Source: CAZRSW01 sp964602845 (GTDB lineage Bacteria; Chloroflexota; Dehalococcoidia; Lucifugimonadales; UBA826). Taken from it: 64,000 nt of DNA. Numbering within the stretch: position 1 is the stretch's first letter; every line of letters begins with the position of its first letter. The position numbers were made by a program, and so were the translations under genes. The DNA lies in contig CAZRSW010000002.1 in assembly GCA_964602845.1 (NCBI GenBank), positions 1 to 64,000 on the forward strand. The letters run 5' to 3'. The notes beneath the pieces were generated by a model. It worked only from the letters and a program-made list of their open reading frames with translations. It was not told where the DNA came from and did no database searches. Below are positions 8,634 to 18,288 of the stretch, one piece after another.

Positions 8634-9560
8634 TTAACATATACGGAGAGGAAAAAGTTCCTCAGGTTCCATTAGTCTCGGTAGTAGCTTTTGGTCAATA
8701 CAGAAATCAATAAACACCTTTATGCCTTCCCTATCTCCCCCTAAGCCATAAGGCAAAGGATCTGATGAAACAATATCCCGCATGCGCAGTACATCCAGGT
8801 CGTCCGTCGTTAAAGGATGCTTGGTTTCTAAAGACTGAAGATAAGATTCCTTTGCATCATTAAAAACTCGATATATCTCTTGGACTAATGAATCGCCACA
8901 TTCTAAAAGCGTGTCTTTTACAACCAGTACGTGACTTATAGGATAAATCATTGTTTTTCCAAACCAGGTAGCGTCTAACTCAGAATGATCCGGAAAAAGT
9001 GGCCGGGTTCGTTGATGATCAAGGTTACCTGCCCCAATTACAGCATCAACTTCTCCCGAAAGGAGCATCTTCTCCAAATCAACCGTTGGCGATGACACAA
9101 CATTAGATGGAGCCTTAAATTCAACGACGTGTTCATCACCAGAAAGAACCCAAGTGATTGAGTCTAGGTCCACGCCATATTCAGTCTTCAGGATTCCTCT
9201 AGTCCAGACTCCTGGAGTGAAGGTATAACTCCTGATTCCAATTCTTTTACCCTCAAGTTCTTTCGGGGATTCGAAAGATGATTCAGCACGGCATGAGACA
9301 GACCGGTGATAGAAGCTCCTCGTCAGAAATATGGGTAAAGCCGTGAAGGGCTTTTCAAAATATTTAGAGACAATATAAGTTGCAAAGGCCATTTCTGCCA
9401 CATCAAATTCCAAGTCTCTTACCATCCTGCGAAATATCATGGGTACAGGTGATATTTCCACGTGATCCATAGTGAACCTCGGAGAATGGGCCGTGTTGTC
9501 TTTTAGCGAAACTGTGTGCCCATATGTACCAATGGCAGTTCTTAGATTTTTGGCTTCCAA
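8634..9560 (-). CDS. 4,5-dihydroxyphthalate decarboxylase-like protein (PBP type 2 fold)
   Basis: This 308-residue protein matches the Pht5-like family. Typical features are an N-terminal strand-rich start, the segment EFDVAEMAFATYI, PFTALPIFLTRSFYH, LEGKRIGIRSY and the TPGVWTRGIL stretch. The fold is that of periplasmic binding proteins, but there is no signal peptide, so it acts in the cytoplasm, as known decarboxylase members do. The start is TTG at 9560 with GGAAG just upstream. The next gene upstream on the same strand is a GSA-type aminotransferase with a gap of about 30 bases, indicating an operon. Substrate unknown; decarboxylation of an aromatic acid is only the best-known family activity. 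Confidence 0.75.
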   Translation of the reverse strand: MEAKNLRTAIGTYGHTVSLKDNTAHSPRFTMDHVEISPVPMIFRRMVRDLEFDVAEMAFATYIVSKYFEKPFTALPIFLTRSFYHRSVSCRAESSFESPKELEGKRIGIRSYTFTPGVWTRGILKTEYGVDLDSITWVLSGDEHVVEFKAPSNVVSSPTVDLEKMLLSGEVDAVIGAGNLDHQRTRPLFPDHSELDATWFGKTMIYPISHVLVVKDTLLECGDSLVQEIYRVFNDAKESYLQSLETKHPLTTDDLDVLRMRDIVSSDPLPYGLGGDREGIKVFIDFCIDQKLLPRLMEPEELFPLRIC

Positions 9561-9591
9561 GTTACTTCCTTCAAATTCTTGCTTTCAAAAT

Positions 9592-10935
9592 TCAATCAGA
9601 TCCTCTACGTACCTGTGATAGTTTAATTTTTTCTAGTACTTCTGTTGCTGACTTTAAGGTAACCTGGATATCCGATTCAGAATGAACTTCTGATAAAAAC
9701 CAGATTCCTCGAGAATTGATCCTAACACCTTTTCCCATCATGCCTGATACAAATCTTTCATACTTGTCTTGCTCTACATTTTCTATATGGCTTCGATAAT
9801 CATAAACTTCCTTGCCCCTGGTAAAACTTACGGCAAAAACAGCACCTGGACCCTGAACAAGCATTCCAAGATCTAATTCGGAATTTATTTCTTTTAATCC
9901 ATGCATTAGTGATTCTCCCAATTCAGTCAGACGCTTGTTAGTCTGGATCGATTCATCAGACAAATGCTGCATGGATGCTCGAGTTGCTGCCATGGACATC
10001 ACATTCGCATTCAGCGTTCCTCCATGCATAACCCTCCCAGCACCGATCATGGACATCACCTCTTTGCGTCCAGTCAACATTGATACGGGAAAACCACCAG
10101 CAACAGCTTTAGCATAGGTTGCTAAATCAGGTAAAACATCGAAATATGATTGTGCGCCCCCAGAACTTATCCTAAATCCTGTTATAACTTCATCAAACAC
10201 AAGAAGGGAGCCGTTCTTAACACACTCTCTTTTTAGATGGTTAAGATAACCATCTTTTGGCATTATGCAGTTAGTGTTGCACATGATTGGCTCAGTGATA
10301 ACAGCAGCAATTTCTGAGCCCAACTTTGCAAATACATCGGTGATAACATCGAAATCGTTCCAAGGTAATATGATTATGCCTGATTCCGCTGATTCTGCCA
10401 TGCCTTCAGTCATTGGAGCTGTCTCTACTATACCCGTGTGGGATTTTTCTCGAATGGGAGCTGCTGTGTTGAAGAATAGGCTGTCAGACCAACCGTGGTA
10501 ATGCCCTTCAAATTTAATAATCTTATTTCTCTGAGTGTAAGCTCTTGCAAGCCTAAACGCTGCTTCAACAGATTCTGTTCCAGAACTTGCGAACCGCACC
10601 AAGTCGGCATTAGGAACAAGTTGTTTCACCATCTCTGCGGCCTCCACTTCCAACAGATGTTGGCCCGCAAATAATTGTCCTTTAGCTGAAGCCTCTAGCA
10701 CAGCATCTAACAAGAATTTTGGAGAATGTCCAAAAATCATTGGACCTTGACCTAAAACGTAATCAATATATTCGTTTCCATCAACATCAAAAATTCTTGC
10801 TCCTTTAGCCTTTTCGTAAAATAAAGGGTGAGGAGACTCCGATAGCCGAACATTTGAATTGACTCCACCTGAAAGGGAATTTAGCGCTCGGTTATAGAGT
10901 TTGGCACTTGTTTCTAAAGAATAGTCTGAATTCAA
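9592..10935 (-). CDS. Class III aminotransferase, glutamate-1-semialdehyde aminomutase-like
   Basis: This PLP enzyme of 447 residues uses TTG at 10935 as start, preceded by AGGTGG at good spacing. A longer frame to 11028 adds 31 residues with no family similarity and would nearly touch the divergent gene. Visible features are the FASSGTESVEAAFRLAR phosphate-binding segment, FEGHYHGW, FDEVITGFR and the PLP lysine in YAKAVAGGFP (Lys276). True HemL is one possibility, but no other heme gene is nearby, and the operon partner and divergent M81 peptidase suggest a catabolic aminotransferase/aminomutase. Confidence is high for family, low for substrate. Confidence 0.88.
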   Translation of the reverse strand: MNSDYSLETSAKLYNRALNSLSGGVNSNVRLSESPHPLFYEKAKGARIFDVDGNEYIDYVLGQGPMIFGHSPKFLLDAVLEASAKGQLFAGQHLLEVEAAEMVKQLVPNADLVRFASSGTESVEAAFRLARAYTQRNKIIKFEGHYHGWSDSLFFNTAAPIREKSHTGIVETAPMTEGMAESAESGIIILPWNDFDVITDVFAKLGSEIAAVITEPIMCNTNCIMPKDGYLNHLKRECVKNGSLLVFDEVITGFRISSGGAQSYFDVLPDLATYAKAVAGGFPVSMLTGRKEVMSMIGAGRVMHGGTLNANVMSMAATRASMQHLSDESIQTNKRLTELGESLMHGLKEINSELDLGMLVQGPGAVFAVSFTRGKEVYDYRSHIENVEQDKYERFVSGMMGKGVRINSRGIWFLSEVHSESDIQVTLKSATEVLEKIKLSQVRRGSD

Positions 10936-11045
10936 ATTATTCCACCTATGAGGATGCTTACCTGGATCTAACTCCGAATCATAGCAGGTTGCTGAACACT
11001 TATAATAAATGAGCTTAGCAACAAGCATTTGAGGTGCGACAACAA

Positions 11046-12536
11046 ATGAAATTAGCGCTGTTAGGAATTTATCACGAAACTAATACCTTCTCGAGAGTGT
11101 CAGCGGATTACAAGGCATTCGAGATTTACAGGTATTCACAAATTAGGGATGAATATCTAGATTCACAGACGACAAATGCTGGGTTCCTGCAAATTTCTGA
11201 GGAAGAAGATATAGATGTTGTGCCACTTATCTTCGCAATTACCGGCCCAATAGGCACAATCACGGCTGAGGCGTTTGATTTACTTACTAAGGAGATGATG
11301 TCTTTACTAACGCAGAATGGTCCTTGGGACGGGATATTACTTTCACTTCATGGTGCGGCCGTTTCAGAAGATTATCCGGACGCGGACGGCGAGATAACCA
11401 AACGGGTGAGGAATCTCGTCGGGCCGGAGGTAGTAGTAGGACTGAGCTTAGATATGCACGCCAATATTTCTCAAGAAATGGCCGACAATGTTAACGTCAT
11501 TACAGTTTACAGGACCAACCCCCACCTAGATCCCAAAATTAGGGCATTTGAGTGTGCCGAATTAGTAGCGAAAACCGTGAAAGGAGAAATCAATCCGGTC
11601 GTGTGGTTGGAAACACCGCCAATGTTAATCAACATCGTAAAACAATTTACAGATGAAGAACCCATGAAATCTATAATGGACAATCTCCAGAAGACGCTCT
11701 ATTCACCAAAAATTCTCCACGGGAGTGTGGCGGAAGGATATCCTTATGCCGACGTGGAAGAAATGGGAATGTCGTTTATATCAATAGCCGATGGCGATTT
11801 ATCCTCTGCTAAACAGGCCTCAAAATGGATGGCAGAAAAAGCTTGGCACCTCAGAGAAAATTTTATTGGGGATACTCCCTCGCCAGAAGAGGCACTTTCC
11901 TATGCCGATAAGAATTACACAGGAATATCAGAGGGGCCATACGTCCTAATGGATGTGGGAGACAATATTGGTGCTGGTAGTAGCGCAGACTCCACTCATA
12001 TGCTTAACGCCGCCGTAAAACTTGGAATAAGGGGTTACTTGCAAACTTTGTGCGATCCTGATTCCGTTAGTTTATGTGAGTCTGCCGGAATGGGATCAAC
12101 CTTAACCGTAAGCGTAGGAGGTAAAACAGACAACATGCATGGAGAACCCATAACGGTTAAAGGGATTGTGCGAACACTCTCTGACGGAAAATTTGAGGAT
12201 GCTCGACCTACTCATGGTGGGTTTAAATATTTTGATGGGGGACCAACAGCTGTTCTGGATACCGAAAACGGGCATACGTTGATTCTCACTAGTTTAAGAT
12301 GTGGGAACACAAGTAGAGAACAAATGTATTCCGTTGGTGTTAGCCCGGAAGAATATCGAGTGGTCGTAGCAAAAGGTGTAGTTTCGCCCAGGCCAGCATA
12401 CCAACCAATTGCGAAAGAGATCATATTAGTAAATACTCCGGGTGTAACCACCTCTGACTTGACCTTTTTCAACTACCATAGACGCCGCCTCAATTTGTAC
12501 CCGTTTGATCCTACCGTGAGCTACAACACGAAGTAA
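11046..12536 (+). CDS. M81 family metallopeptidase (MlrC-like)
   Basis: This 496-residue protein of the MlrC/DUF1485 family hydrolyses small peptides or amides; MlrC cleaves the linear tetrapeptide of microcystin. It begins with the family hallmark MKLALLGIYHETNTFS, and further motifs are LLSLHGAAV, LDMHANIS, RTNPHLD, DVGDNIGAGSSADST and LTSLRCGN. No signal peptide is seen. A GTG four codons upstream is in frame, but GAGGTG lies correctly spaced only for the ATG at 11046. It diverges from the GSA-type aminotransferase, with about 110 bases between for both promoters. Joint control of the two is plausible (inference). The natural substrate is unknown. Confidence 0.9.
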   Translation: MKLALLGIYHETNTFSRVSADYKAFEIYRYSQIRDEYLDSQTTNAGFLQISEEEDIDVVPLIFAITGPIGTITAEAFDLLTKEMMSLLTQNGPWDGILLSLHGAAVSEDYPDADGEITKRVRNLVGPEVVVGLSLDMHANISQEMADNVNVITVYRTNPHLDPKIRAFECAELVAKTVKGEINPVVWLETPPMLINIVKQFTDEEPMKSIMDNLQKTLYSPKILHGSVAEGYPYADVEEMGMSFISIADGDLSSAKQASKWMAEKAWHLRENFIGDTPSPEEALSYADKNYTGISEGPYVLMDVGDNIGAGSSADSTHMLNAAVKLGIRGYLQTLCDPDSVSLCESAGMGSTLTVSVGGKTDNMHGEPITVKGIVRTLSDGKFEDARPTHGGFKYFDGGPTAVLDTENGHTLILTSLRCGNTSREQMYSVGVSPEEYRVVVAKGVVSPRPAYQPIAKEIILVNTPGVTTSDLTFFNYHRRRLNLYPFDPTVSYNTK

Positions 12537-12558
12537 TTATTTGCCCATCTGCAATATA

Positions 12559-12613
12559 AGTTAACGCTAATCATTCAACGATTAACAGTGACCGAAAATT
12601 TATGGCGTTAACT
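12559..12613. repeat. Dyad with 9-bp arms upstream of SDR
   Basis: AGTTAACGC (12559-12567) and GCGTTAACT (12605-12613) are perfect inverted copies separated by 37 bases, in the 275-base gap before the SDR gene at 12812. They could be paired protein-binding half-sites or the base of a long stem. The loop is too long, and the T-run absent, for a terminator. Confidence 0.3.
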
Positions 12614-12811
12614 AACTCCCATGTCGTAATTTACGATAATATAGCTACGAATGACTTTCACAGATTAATCCGTAGGTAAATTGATAACATAAAGATCAGG
12701 CGTCCGTCCCTGTGGGAAATTGATGTAGTTAAAGAAGACAAAACCCTAATCGGTTGATTTGGATTGAGTCGATCCACCAGATTCAATTTGGACTATAAGT
12801 TGAGGAATAAA

Positions 12812-13579
12812 ATGAGATTGCAAGGCAAGGTAGCACTCATTACGGGTGCAGCCAATGGTATGAAAGGTAAACTGATGGGTTTCGGCGGATCCTGTGCCTG
12901 GAAATTCGTTGACGAAGGTGCAAGGGTCATGCTCGCCGATATAGATGAACAGTCTGGGGAGAAGACCGTTAAGGAACTAACCGATGCCGGCAATGAAGCC
13001 AGCTTTGTCCCGTTGGATGTGACAAATGAATCAAGTTGGATAGGCGCGATCAACCATACTATTGCCATGTTTGGGAAAATAGATATTTTAGTTAACAGCG
13101 CAGGCACGGCCTCAACCAAGACCCTGGAAGACACTACTGAAAAGGATTGGGATGGACAGATGGACGTTCATGCGAAAGGGTCTTTCCTAGGCATCAAACA
13201 TGTGGTGCCACACATGAAGAATATAGGAGCCGGATCTATCGTGAACGTATCCTCTATAAACGGCCTTGTAGGCAGCCCTACCTCGACTGCATATCATGCG
13301 GCAAAAGGCGCTGTACGGCTTTTAACGAAATCAGCTGCAATCCAGTACGCCAGCTTTGGGATCAGGGTCAATTCCGTCCATCCTGGTTATGCTGACACCC
13401 CCATGACTGAACCAATATTTAATAAAAAGGCTCTTGAATCACGTCTAAACAGAGTCCCTATGGGTAGACTAGGTACGGCTGATGAAATTGCCATGGGAAT
13501 CCTTTACCTGGCATCGGATGAGTCTTCGTTCATAACTGGATCAGAGCTTGTCATAGACGGCGGCATGACGGCACAGTGA
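12812..13579 (+). CDS. SDR-family oxidoreductase with expanded glycine loop
   Basis: This 255-residue NAD(P)-dependent short-chain dehydrogenase has catalytic Tyr161 and Lys165 (YHAAK) and Ser147/148, and the NSAG motif near 95-98. The cofactor-binding loop is unusual: after TGAANG (11-16) come about six extra residues, MKGKLM, before the GFGG that completes the glycine motif. The C-terminal segment SSFITGSELVIDGGMTA is typical. The start was placed at ATG 12812 (GAGGA upstream) because the extra 16 residues of the longer frame precede the family N-terminus. The cyclase gene follows after about 100 bases in the same direction. Substrate unknown; hydroxy/keto interconversion. Confidence 0.88.
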   Translation: MRLQGKVALITGAANGMKGKLMGFGGSCAWKFVDEGARVMLADIDEQSGEKTVKELTDAGNEASFVPLDVTNESSWIGAINHTIAMFGKIDILVNSAGTASTKTLEDTTEKDWDGQMDVHAKGSFLGIKHVVPHMKNIGAGSIVNVSSINGLVGSPTSTAYHAAKGAVRLLTKSAAIQYASFGIRVNSVHPGYADTPMTEPIFNKKALESRLNRVPMGRLGTADEIAMGILYLASDESSFITGSELVIDGGMTAQ

Positions 13580-13682
13580 CACAAATTAATTGGATCTAAG
13601 TCCAAAGACGATGAGCAGATATGCGTTTATGGCTCACGGGGTGCAGTTGGTTACTCGAAAATATTTTAGGGAGGTAATGTAA

Positions 13683-14627
13683 ATGGGCATGAAAGATAGA
13701 ACCCCAACTTCAGTTGAAGAATATTTAGAATACAGAATACGTTTCAGTAACTGGGATAGATGGGGTGCCGACGACCAATTTGGCACTCTAAACCACATCG
13801 ATCATCACATAACAAAGCATGCTCTAAACTTGGTTGAAACTGGTCGCACGGTATCATGCGCCAATCCAATAGCTACGGAAACAATGGTCCCTGATCTAGG
13901 ACGAAATGACAAGCCAGCAGATCATCACATGTCGGTCAGTAACATAGGGGCGAGCGACTATATTGGAATTGCTTACCACGGCTTCGTTAACACACACATA
14001 GACTCTTTGTGTCATTTCTTCACCAACTCTGTTGACGAGGATGGAAGACTCTACAACAATCGGGATCCTGCGTTAATAACTGATCAGGGTGCTTTAACCA
14101 ACTCTGTTGAAAACTGGAAAAACGGGATCGTCACCAGAGGTGTACTCTATGATATACCCAAGCTGAGAAACGTTGACTACGTTGAGTTTCGTGACCCCGT
14201 TCAAGGTTGGGAACTGGAAGACTGGGCGAACTCTGTAAACGTTAAACAGCGAGATGGTGATGTGGTATTGATCAGGTCTGGACACGACCAATACTGGGAC
14301 GCCAGAGGCAATGCAGACCCCGGACACTCTCTTGAAACACCTGGGAACGCACCATCCATCATAGAGTATCTATATAATACAAATGCGGCAATTTTGGGCT
14401 GGGATCTACAAGAAGCCGCGCACAAACCAGTGCAATATCCTGCAGGCTACCCCATTCATCAACTCGTAATACCATACATGGGTATGCCCATTTTAGATAA
14501 TGTCAATATGGAAGATCTCGCCAGCGCATGTGCTGAATTAGGCAGGTACGAATTCCTGATATTCATCGCCCCACTGTTTATACAAGGGGGAACCGGTTCG
14601 CCAGTCAACCCTATAGTAGTTTTTTAG
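13683..14627 (+). CDS. Cyclase family protein (kynurenine formamidase-like)
   Basis: This 314-residue metal-dependent hydrolase belongs to the PF04199 'cyclase' family, which includes kynurenine formamidases and isatin hydrolases. The metal-binding motif is visible as His99-Gly...Thr-His105-x-Asp107-x-x-x-His111 (HGFVNTHIDSLCHFF). An acidic, substrate-side segment DVVLIRSGHDQYWD follows. A strong GGGAGGT ribosome site precedes the ATG at 13683; a second ATG is two codons in. It probably opens an amide, lactam or ring substrate, with the upstream SDR acting on the same compound (inference from adjacency). A terminator at 14717-14750 ends the transcript. Confidence 0.87.
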   Translation: MGMKDRTPTSVEEYLEYRIRFSNWDRWGADDQFGTLNHIDHHITKHALNLVETGRTVSCANPIATETMVPDLGRNDKPADHHMSVSNIGASDYIGIAYHGFVNTHIDSLCHFFTNSVDEDGRLYNNRDPALITDQGALTNSVENWKNGIVTRGVLYDIPKLRNVDYVEFRDPVQGWELEDWANSVNVKQRDGDVVLIRSGHDQYWDARGNADPGHSLETPGNAPSIIEYLYNTNAAILGWDLQEAAHKPVQYPAGYPIHQLVIPYMGMPILDNVNMEDLASACAELGRYEFLIFIAPLFIQGGTGSPVNPIVVF

Positions 14628-14716
14628 GAGATATGTCTAACTAAGAGACAGTGCTTTTATAAATTATTATTCGCAACACATGCACTTAGCCAAAAGTGAA
14701 GAACCAGATCGCGCGG

Positions 14717-14750
14717 AAAGGGGCTATGGCCGTGCCAGCCTAGCCCTTTT
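14717..14750. terminator. Bidirectional hairpin terminator
   Basis: AAAGGGGCTA (14717-14726) pairs with TAGCCCTTTT (14741-14750), with one G-U pair, and an inner stem TGGC/GCCA (14727-14730 and 14734-14737) closes a CGT loop. T-rich ends occur on both strands. It lies between the convergent cyclase gene and the membrane-protein gene and can serve both. Confidence 0.75.
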
Positions 14751-14775
14751 CAAGATCTAACTTGAAATCTTCCAA

Positions 14776-15438
14776 CTAAGCTTTCTTAAATAGATTCAAC
14801 CCCAGCGTGATTGACCAGATCGAGAACACTACATAGCTTATCGGCGTCAATATAAAGGTCGCCTCCCAACTCGAAGCATCTAGTAAGTTGACGAATCCAA
14901 CGACGATGTTTATAGCCGCTAACAAAGCAACGATCAATGCAAATATTCTATGTAACCCATCTCGATTAGACGAAACCGACAGTGCAATCAAGGTTATTCC
15001 GATCGCCCACAACAGGCCCATATAACTTTGAATTGATCCTGCGACTAAATTCAAAATTGATTCATAGCCATCGGTCACTGTGATCGAACTACTTTCGAGA
15101 TTAACACCAGCTCCTAATGAAATTGCCACTACGATCCCTAAGATGCCAAATATCGCTCCCAGTAAACCTAAACGAAAGAGTGCCTCATTTTTCCCGTTCT
15201 CCTTTATATCATTACCCAAGACCATCAACCCATAAAGGAAAAATATGAGAGATACGCCTGGTAACAAACCCAGGAAACCCTCAAATTTCGATTGTCTAGT
15301 AAAATCGGTGAAATCAGTCGGTTCGGCAGAACCAGCATCCCCAAGAGCTACGAATATTATGAGAAAGAGTAATGTGGCAAGTCCAGGGCCTATGATAAGG
15401 CCGAGTCCTCCAAGTCTATTAGCCGATATATTGCCCAT
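14776..15438 (-). CDS. Six-helix hypothetical membrane protein
   Basis: This 220-residue integral membrane protein starts at the ATG at 15438, which has AAGGAG six bases upstream; a longer frame starting at 15471 lacks a ribosome site. Hydrophobic segments lie near residues 8-30, 46-66, 80-106, 124-146, 155-178 and 190-213. A charged loop (DIKENGKNEA) separates helices two and three. There is no recognised domain. Its general plan resembles the protein at 223-864. It stands alone between a bidirectional terminator and a divergent SDR gene. Function unknown. Confidence 0.8.
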   Translation of the reverse strand: MGNISANRLGGLGLIIGPGLATLLFLIIFVALGDAGSAEPTDFTDFTRQSKFEGFLGLLPGVSLIFFLYGLMVLGNDIKENGKNEALFRLGLLGAIFGILGIVVAISLGAGVNLESSSITVTDGYESILNLVAGSIQSYMGLLWAIGITLIALSVSSNRDGLHRIFALIVALLAAINIVVGFVNLLDASSWEATFILTPISYVVFSIWSITLGLNLFKKA

Positions 15439-15740
15439 ATAAAACTCCTTTATTACGCTACGGTGGATCAAAGACTAGTATCTCCTTCAACACCTAATTT
15501 GCAGAGGATACACTTTAGGCCTGTGCCAGCCACTGTGTCACGCAAAAACAAGAGTATTGTTTGACGAATTTATTTAATGCGTTTCATATCACTAGTGGAT
15601 CAATTTTACGCTCCGAATCTACACTCTCACGAACCCACTGATCACTGTATGTTAAGGATCCCTTTTCCCCAACATCTACGCAAACCGTGGTGTAGACTTG
15701 GCACAGGTGCAGTTAATTTTTTCTACAGGACATAGACATC
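15439..15740. other. Divergent intergenic region, no gene seen
   Basis: About 300 bases separate the membrane-protein and SDR starts. A possible promoter for the plus-strand SDR is TTGACG (15561-15566), a 17-base spacer, and TCATAT (15584-15589), but the -10 match is weak and the leader would be long. No RNA gene or repeat was recognised. Confidence 0.3.
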
Positions 15741-16484
15741 TTGGCCAATCACAAAAATACAGCCTTAATAACAGGAGGGTCTCGGGGAATCGGGAAAGCT
15801 ATTGCAATCGAATTTGCAACACATGATATTGACGTCATAATAACTGGGCGAAATGTGGAACGTCTCGCCAGTACAATCAGGATATTAGAACACCACAATA
15901 TCAACTCCCATTACATTGATGCCGATATAGGCCAAGAGGCTGGAACAGAGAGAATATGTGAGTTTATTGTCAAGAATGGGCTCGAAGTAAATATACTAGT
16001 CAACAACGCAGCCGTAATTCATCCAAGGATGCCCCTAATGGAACTGCCTATGGACAACTGGGAAGAGGCCATTAATGTGAACCTGATTGGAGCCGTGAGA
16101 TTAACGAAAATGCTACTGCCTGATATGGTTACAAGAAGGTGGGGGAAAATTGTCAATATTTCTTCAATTGGCGGAAGAAAGGGTACCGCAGGAAGAAGCG
16201 CGTACAGAGCAACAAAAGCCGCATTGATAAGCTTCACGGAATCATTGGCATCCGAGGTCAAGGGTTATGGAATCGACGTAAACTGTATATGCCCAGGCAG
16301 AGTCGCGACAGAGGGTTATGCTGAGGCATTCGGAGAGGAAGATATGCAACGTTACAGCATGATGGATCCATCAGAAATTGCGACTCTATGTCATTTCCTG
16401 GTAGGGCCTCGGGCTTCGGCTATCACAGGTGCAGTTATTGACGCCTTCGGACCGTCAAACCCTCTATTTAATGCCAACCCATGA
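15741..16484 (+). CDS. SDR-family oxidoreductase (FabG-like)
   Basis: This 247-residue short-chain dehydrogenase starts at TTG 15741. The cofactor motif TGGSRGIG is at 11-18, the NNA motif at 88-90, and catalytic Ser141/142, Tyr155 and Lys159 (YRATK) follow. The C-terminus has the usual ITGAVIDAFG pattern. The typical role is NAD(P)H-dependent reduction or oxidation of a carbonyl/hydroxyl group; the 3-oxoacyl-ACP reductase FabG is the nearest familiar relative, but no fatty-acid gene is adjacent. It precedes the DUF885 gene by about 90 bases on the same strand. Confidence 0.87.
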   Translation: MANHKNTALITGGSRGIGKAIAIEFATHDIDVIITGRNVERLASTIRILEHHNINSHYIDADIGQEAGTERICEFIVKNGLEVNILVNNAAVIHPRMPLMELPMDNWEEAINVNLIGAVRLTKMLLPDMVTRRWGKIVNISSIGGRKGTAGRSAYRATKAALISFTESLASEVKGYGIDVNCICPGRVATEGYAEAFGEEDMQRYSMMDPSEIATLCHFLVGPRASAITGAVIDAFGPSNPLFNANP

Positions 16485-16576
16485 GCTAAAACTCTACCCA
16501 TGCATGGCATATGATATTTCTCTGGGGGCAGTACAACCATCCAAAGGCTACATCATTAAGGAATACAACCTAACTA

Positions 16577-18253
16577 ATGACTTCCATTTATGATATCTCC
16601 GATAGATTCGTCGACAATTTATCATCGCTTAACCCTATCTTAGCTTCATCGTTAGGAATAACCGGGTATGAAGCAGAGTTAGGAGACTTTACTCCCGAAG
16701 GTTCAAAAAGAAACGCCGAGCTTGTGAAAAACACCTTACGGGAGCTAGAGCCCCAATCCCCACTTACTCACAGAGATAAAATCGCCAAAGAGGTTATGGT
16801 TGAACAACTAAGTATCGACCTAGCTTTGTATGAAATGGGCGAACATTACCGCGATTTGAATATCATGCACAGTCCTCTCCAAAGCGTTCGAATGGTTTTC
16901 GACCAAATGCCAAGAACAACAGAACATGAGTGGGAAAACATTGCAGAAAGGCTTAAGGGAATTCCTGCCGCCCTCAACGACTACAAGAAAACTTTATCAG
17001 ATGGAGTAAGTCGAGGTCTCGTTTCCACTGTGCGCCAAGTCACCGGATGCGCTGAACAAGCTCAAACCTGGTCGGGAAGTAATAATCAAGCATCTTTTTT
17101 CTCGACACTAATAAAAGATTTCAGCCTCTCAGACATCAAGTCAAACGCCCTTACTAAAGATCTGCAATCCGGGATAAGAGTTGCTGAAGAAGCATACAGG
17201 AGTATGTCTGAATATCTACTGGCCGACTACCTTCCTAATGCAAATAAACGTGATGGCGTTGGACCCGAACGATATACAGTAATGGCAGAAAGATACAACG
17301 GGATTCTATTGGATCTGCCACAAACCTACGAATGGGGTTGGGAACAATTGCAATGGGTTGACAAAGAAATGGCTCGTACGGCTAATAAAATACTCCCAGG
17401 TGAACACCTATCAGACGTAATAGAACTTCTCGAATCAGACCCAGAAAGAGCCATTCATGGGGTAGCCAATTTCCAACGGTGGATGCAGGAATTACAGGAT
17501 GAAACCATCAAAACATTAAATCACAAACACTTTGAGATTGCTGAACCAGTAAAAAAGATCGAAGCGATGATCGCTCCTGCTGGAGGAGCATTAGCCATGT
17601 ATTATACTCGACCATCAGCAGATTTCAGCAGGCCCGGACGTACATGGTATCCAACCGGAGGCAAGACCCGCTTCCCCATATGGGGGGAAATATCGATAGC
17701 CTATCATGAAGGAGTGCCCGGACATCATTTTCAACTTGGAACCACCATACACATGTCGGATCAACTTTCCCGATTCCAAAGGCTTCTTGGTGGTACTTCA
17801 GGGTACATAGAAGGATGGGCTCTCTACGCAGAACGACTCATGGGGGAATTAGGTTATTTAGATAACCCAGATTACTATCTAGGCATGCTCCGAGCTCAGG
17901 CATTGAGATCCGTTCGCGTAATCCTTGATATTGGTATGCACCTTGAGTTAAAGATACCCGACGATTCATCCTTTCATCCAGGGGAATATTGGACCCCAGA
18001 CCTTGGTCTAGAATTTGTGAAGGCGCGAAGTCATTTCCCATCCAACTTCGTATCAAGTGAGATAGATAGGTACTTGGGAATACCCGGACAGGCTATAAGC
18101 TACAAAATCGGCGAGAGAGTATGGTTAGAATCTCGTGAAATTGCTAAATCTAAGCTTGGGCCATCTTTCAACTTGAAGAAGTGGCATACGAAGGCTCTTG
18201 GCCTGGGAGGCATGGGGTTATCTCAAATGCAGAGAGAACTTGGATCAGGCTGA
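16577..18253 (+). CDS. DUF885 family protein (putative zinc peptidase)
   Basis: This 558-residue protein matches the bacterial DUF885 family. The hallmark is His377-Glu378-Gly-Val-Pro-Gly-His383-His384, a HExxxHH-like zinc site set in a mostly helical protein related to gluzincin peptidases. Other family segments are RPGRTWYPTGGKTRFP before the site and GTSGYIEGWALYAERLM after it. No signal peptide is evident, so a cytoplasmic peptidase or ester/amide hydrolase is likely. The ATG at 16577 has AAGGA about 12 bases upstream. The tRNA-Gly gene follows on the opposite strand within 40 bases. Substrate unknown. Confidence 0.88.
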   Translation: MTSIYDISDRFVDNLSSLNPILASSLGITGYEAELGDFTPEGSKRNAELVKNTLRELEPQSPLTHRDKIAKEVMVEQLSIDLALYEMGEHYRDLNIMHSPLQSVRMVFDQMPRTTEHEWENIAERLKGIPAALNDYKKTLSDGVSRGLVSTVRQVTGCAEQAQTWSGSNNQASFFSTLIKDFSLSDIKSNALTKDLQSGIRVAEEAYRSMSEYLLADYLPNANKRDGVGPERYTVMAERYNGILLDLPQTYEWGWEQLQWVDKEMARTANKILPGEHLSDVIELLESDPERAIHGVANFQRWMQELQDETIKTLNHKHFEIAEPVKKIEAMIAPAGGALAMYYTRPSADFSRPGRTWYPTGGKTRFPIWGEISIAYHEGVPGHHFQLGTTIHMSDQLSRFQRLLGGTSGYIEGWALYAERLMGELGYLDNPDYYLGMLRAQALRSVRVILDIGMHLELKIPDDSSFHPGEYWTPDLGLEFVKARSHFPSNFVSSEIDRYLGIPGQAISYKIGERVWLESREIAKSKLGPSFNLKKWHTKALGLGGMGLSQMQRELGSG

Positions 18254-18288
18254 TATAAGGCACATAGTGGAAAATCAAGGTGAATCCG

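Noticed and set aside
9592..11028. Longest frame of the aminotransferase, 478 residues
   Set aside because: The first 31 residues have no family similarity and no ribosome site. TTG 10935 with AGGTGG is the better start.
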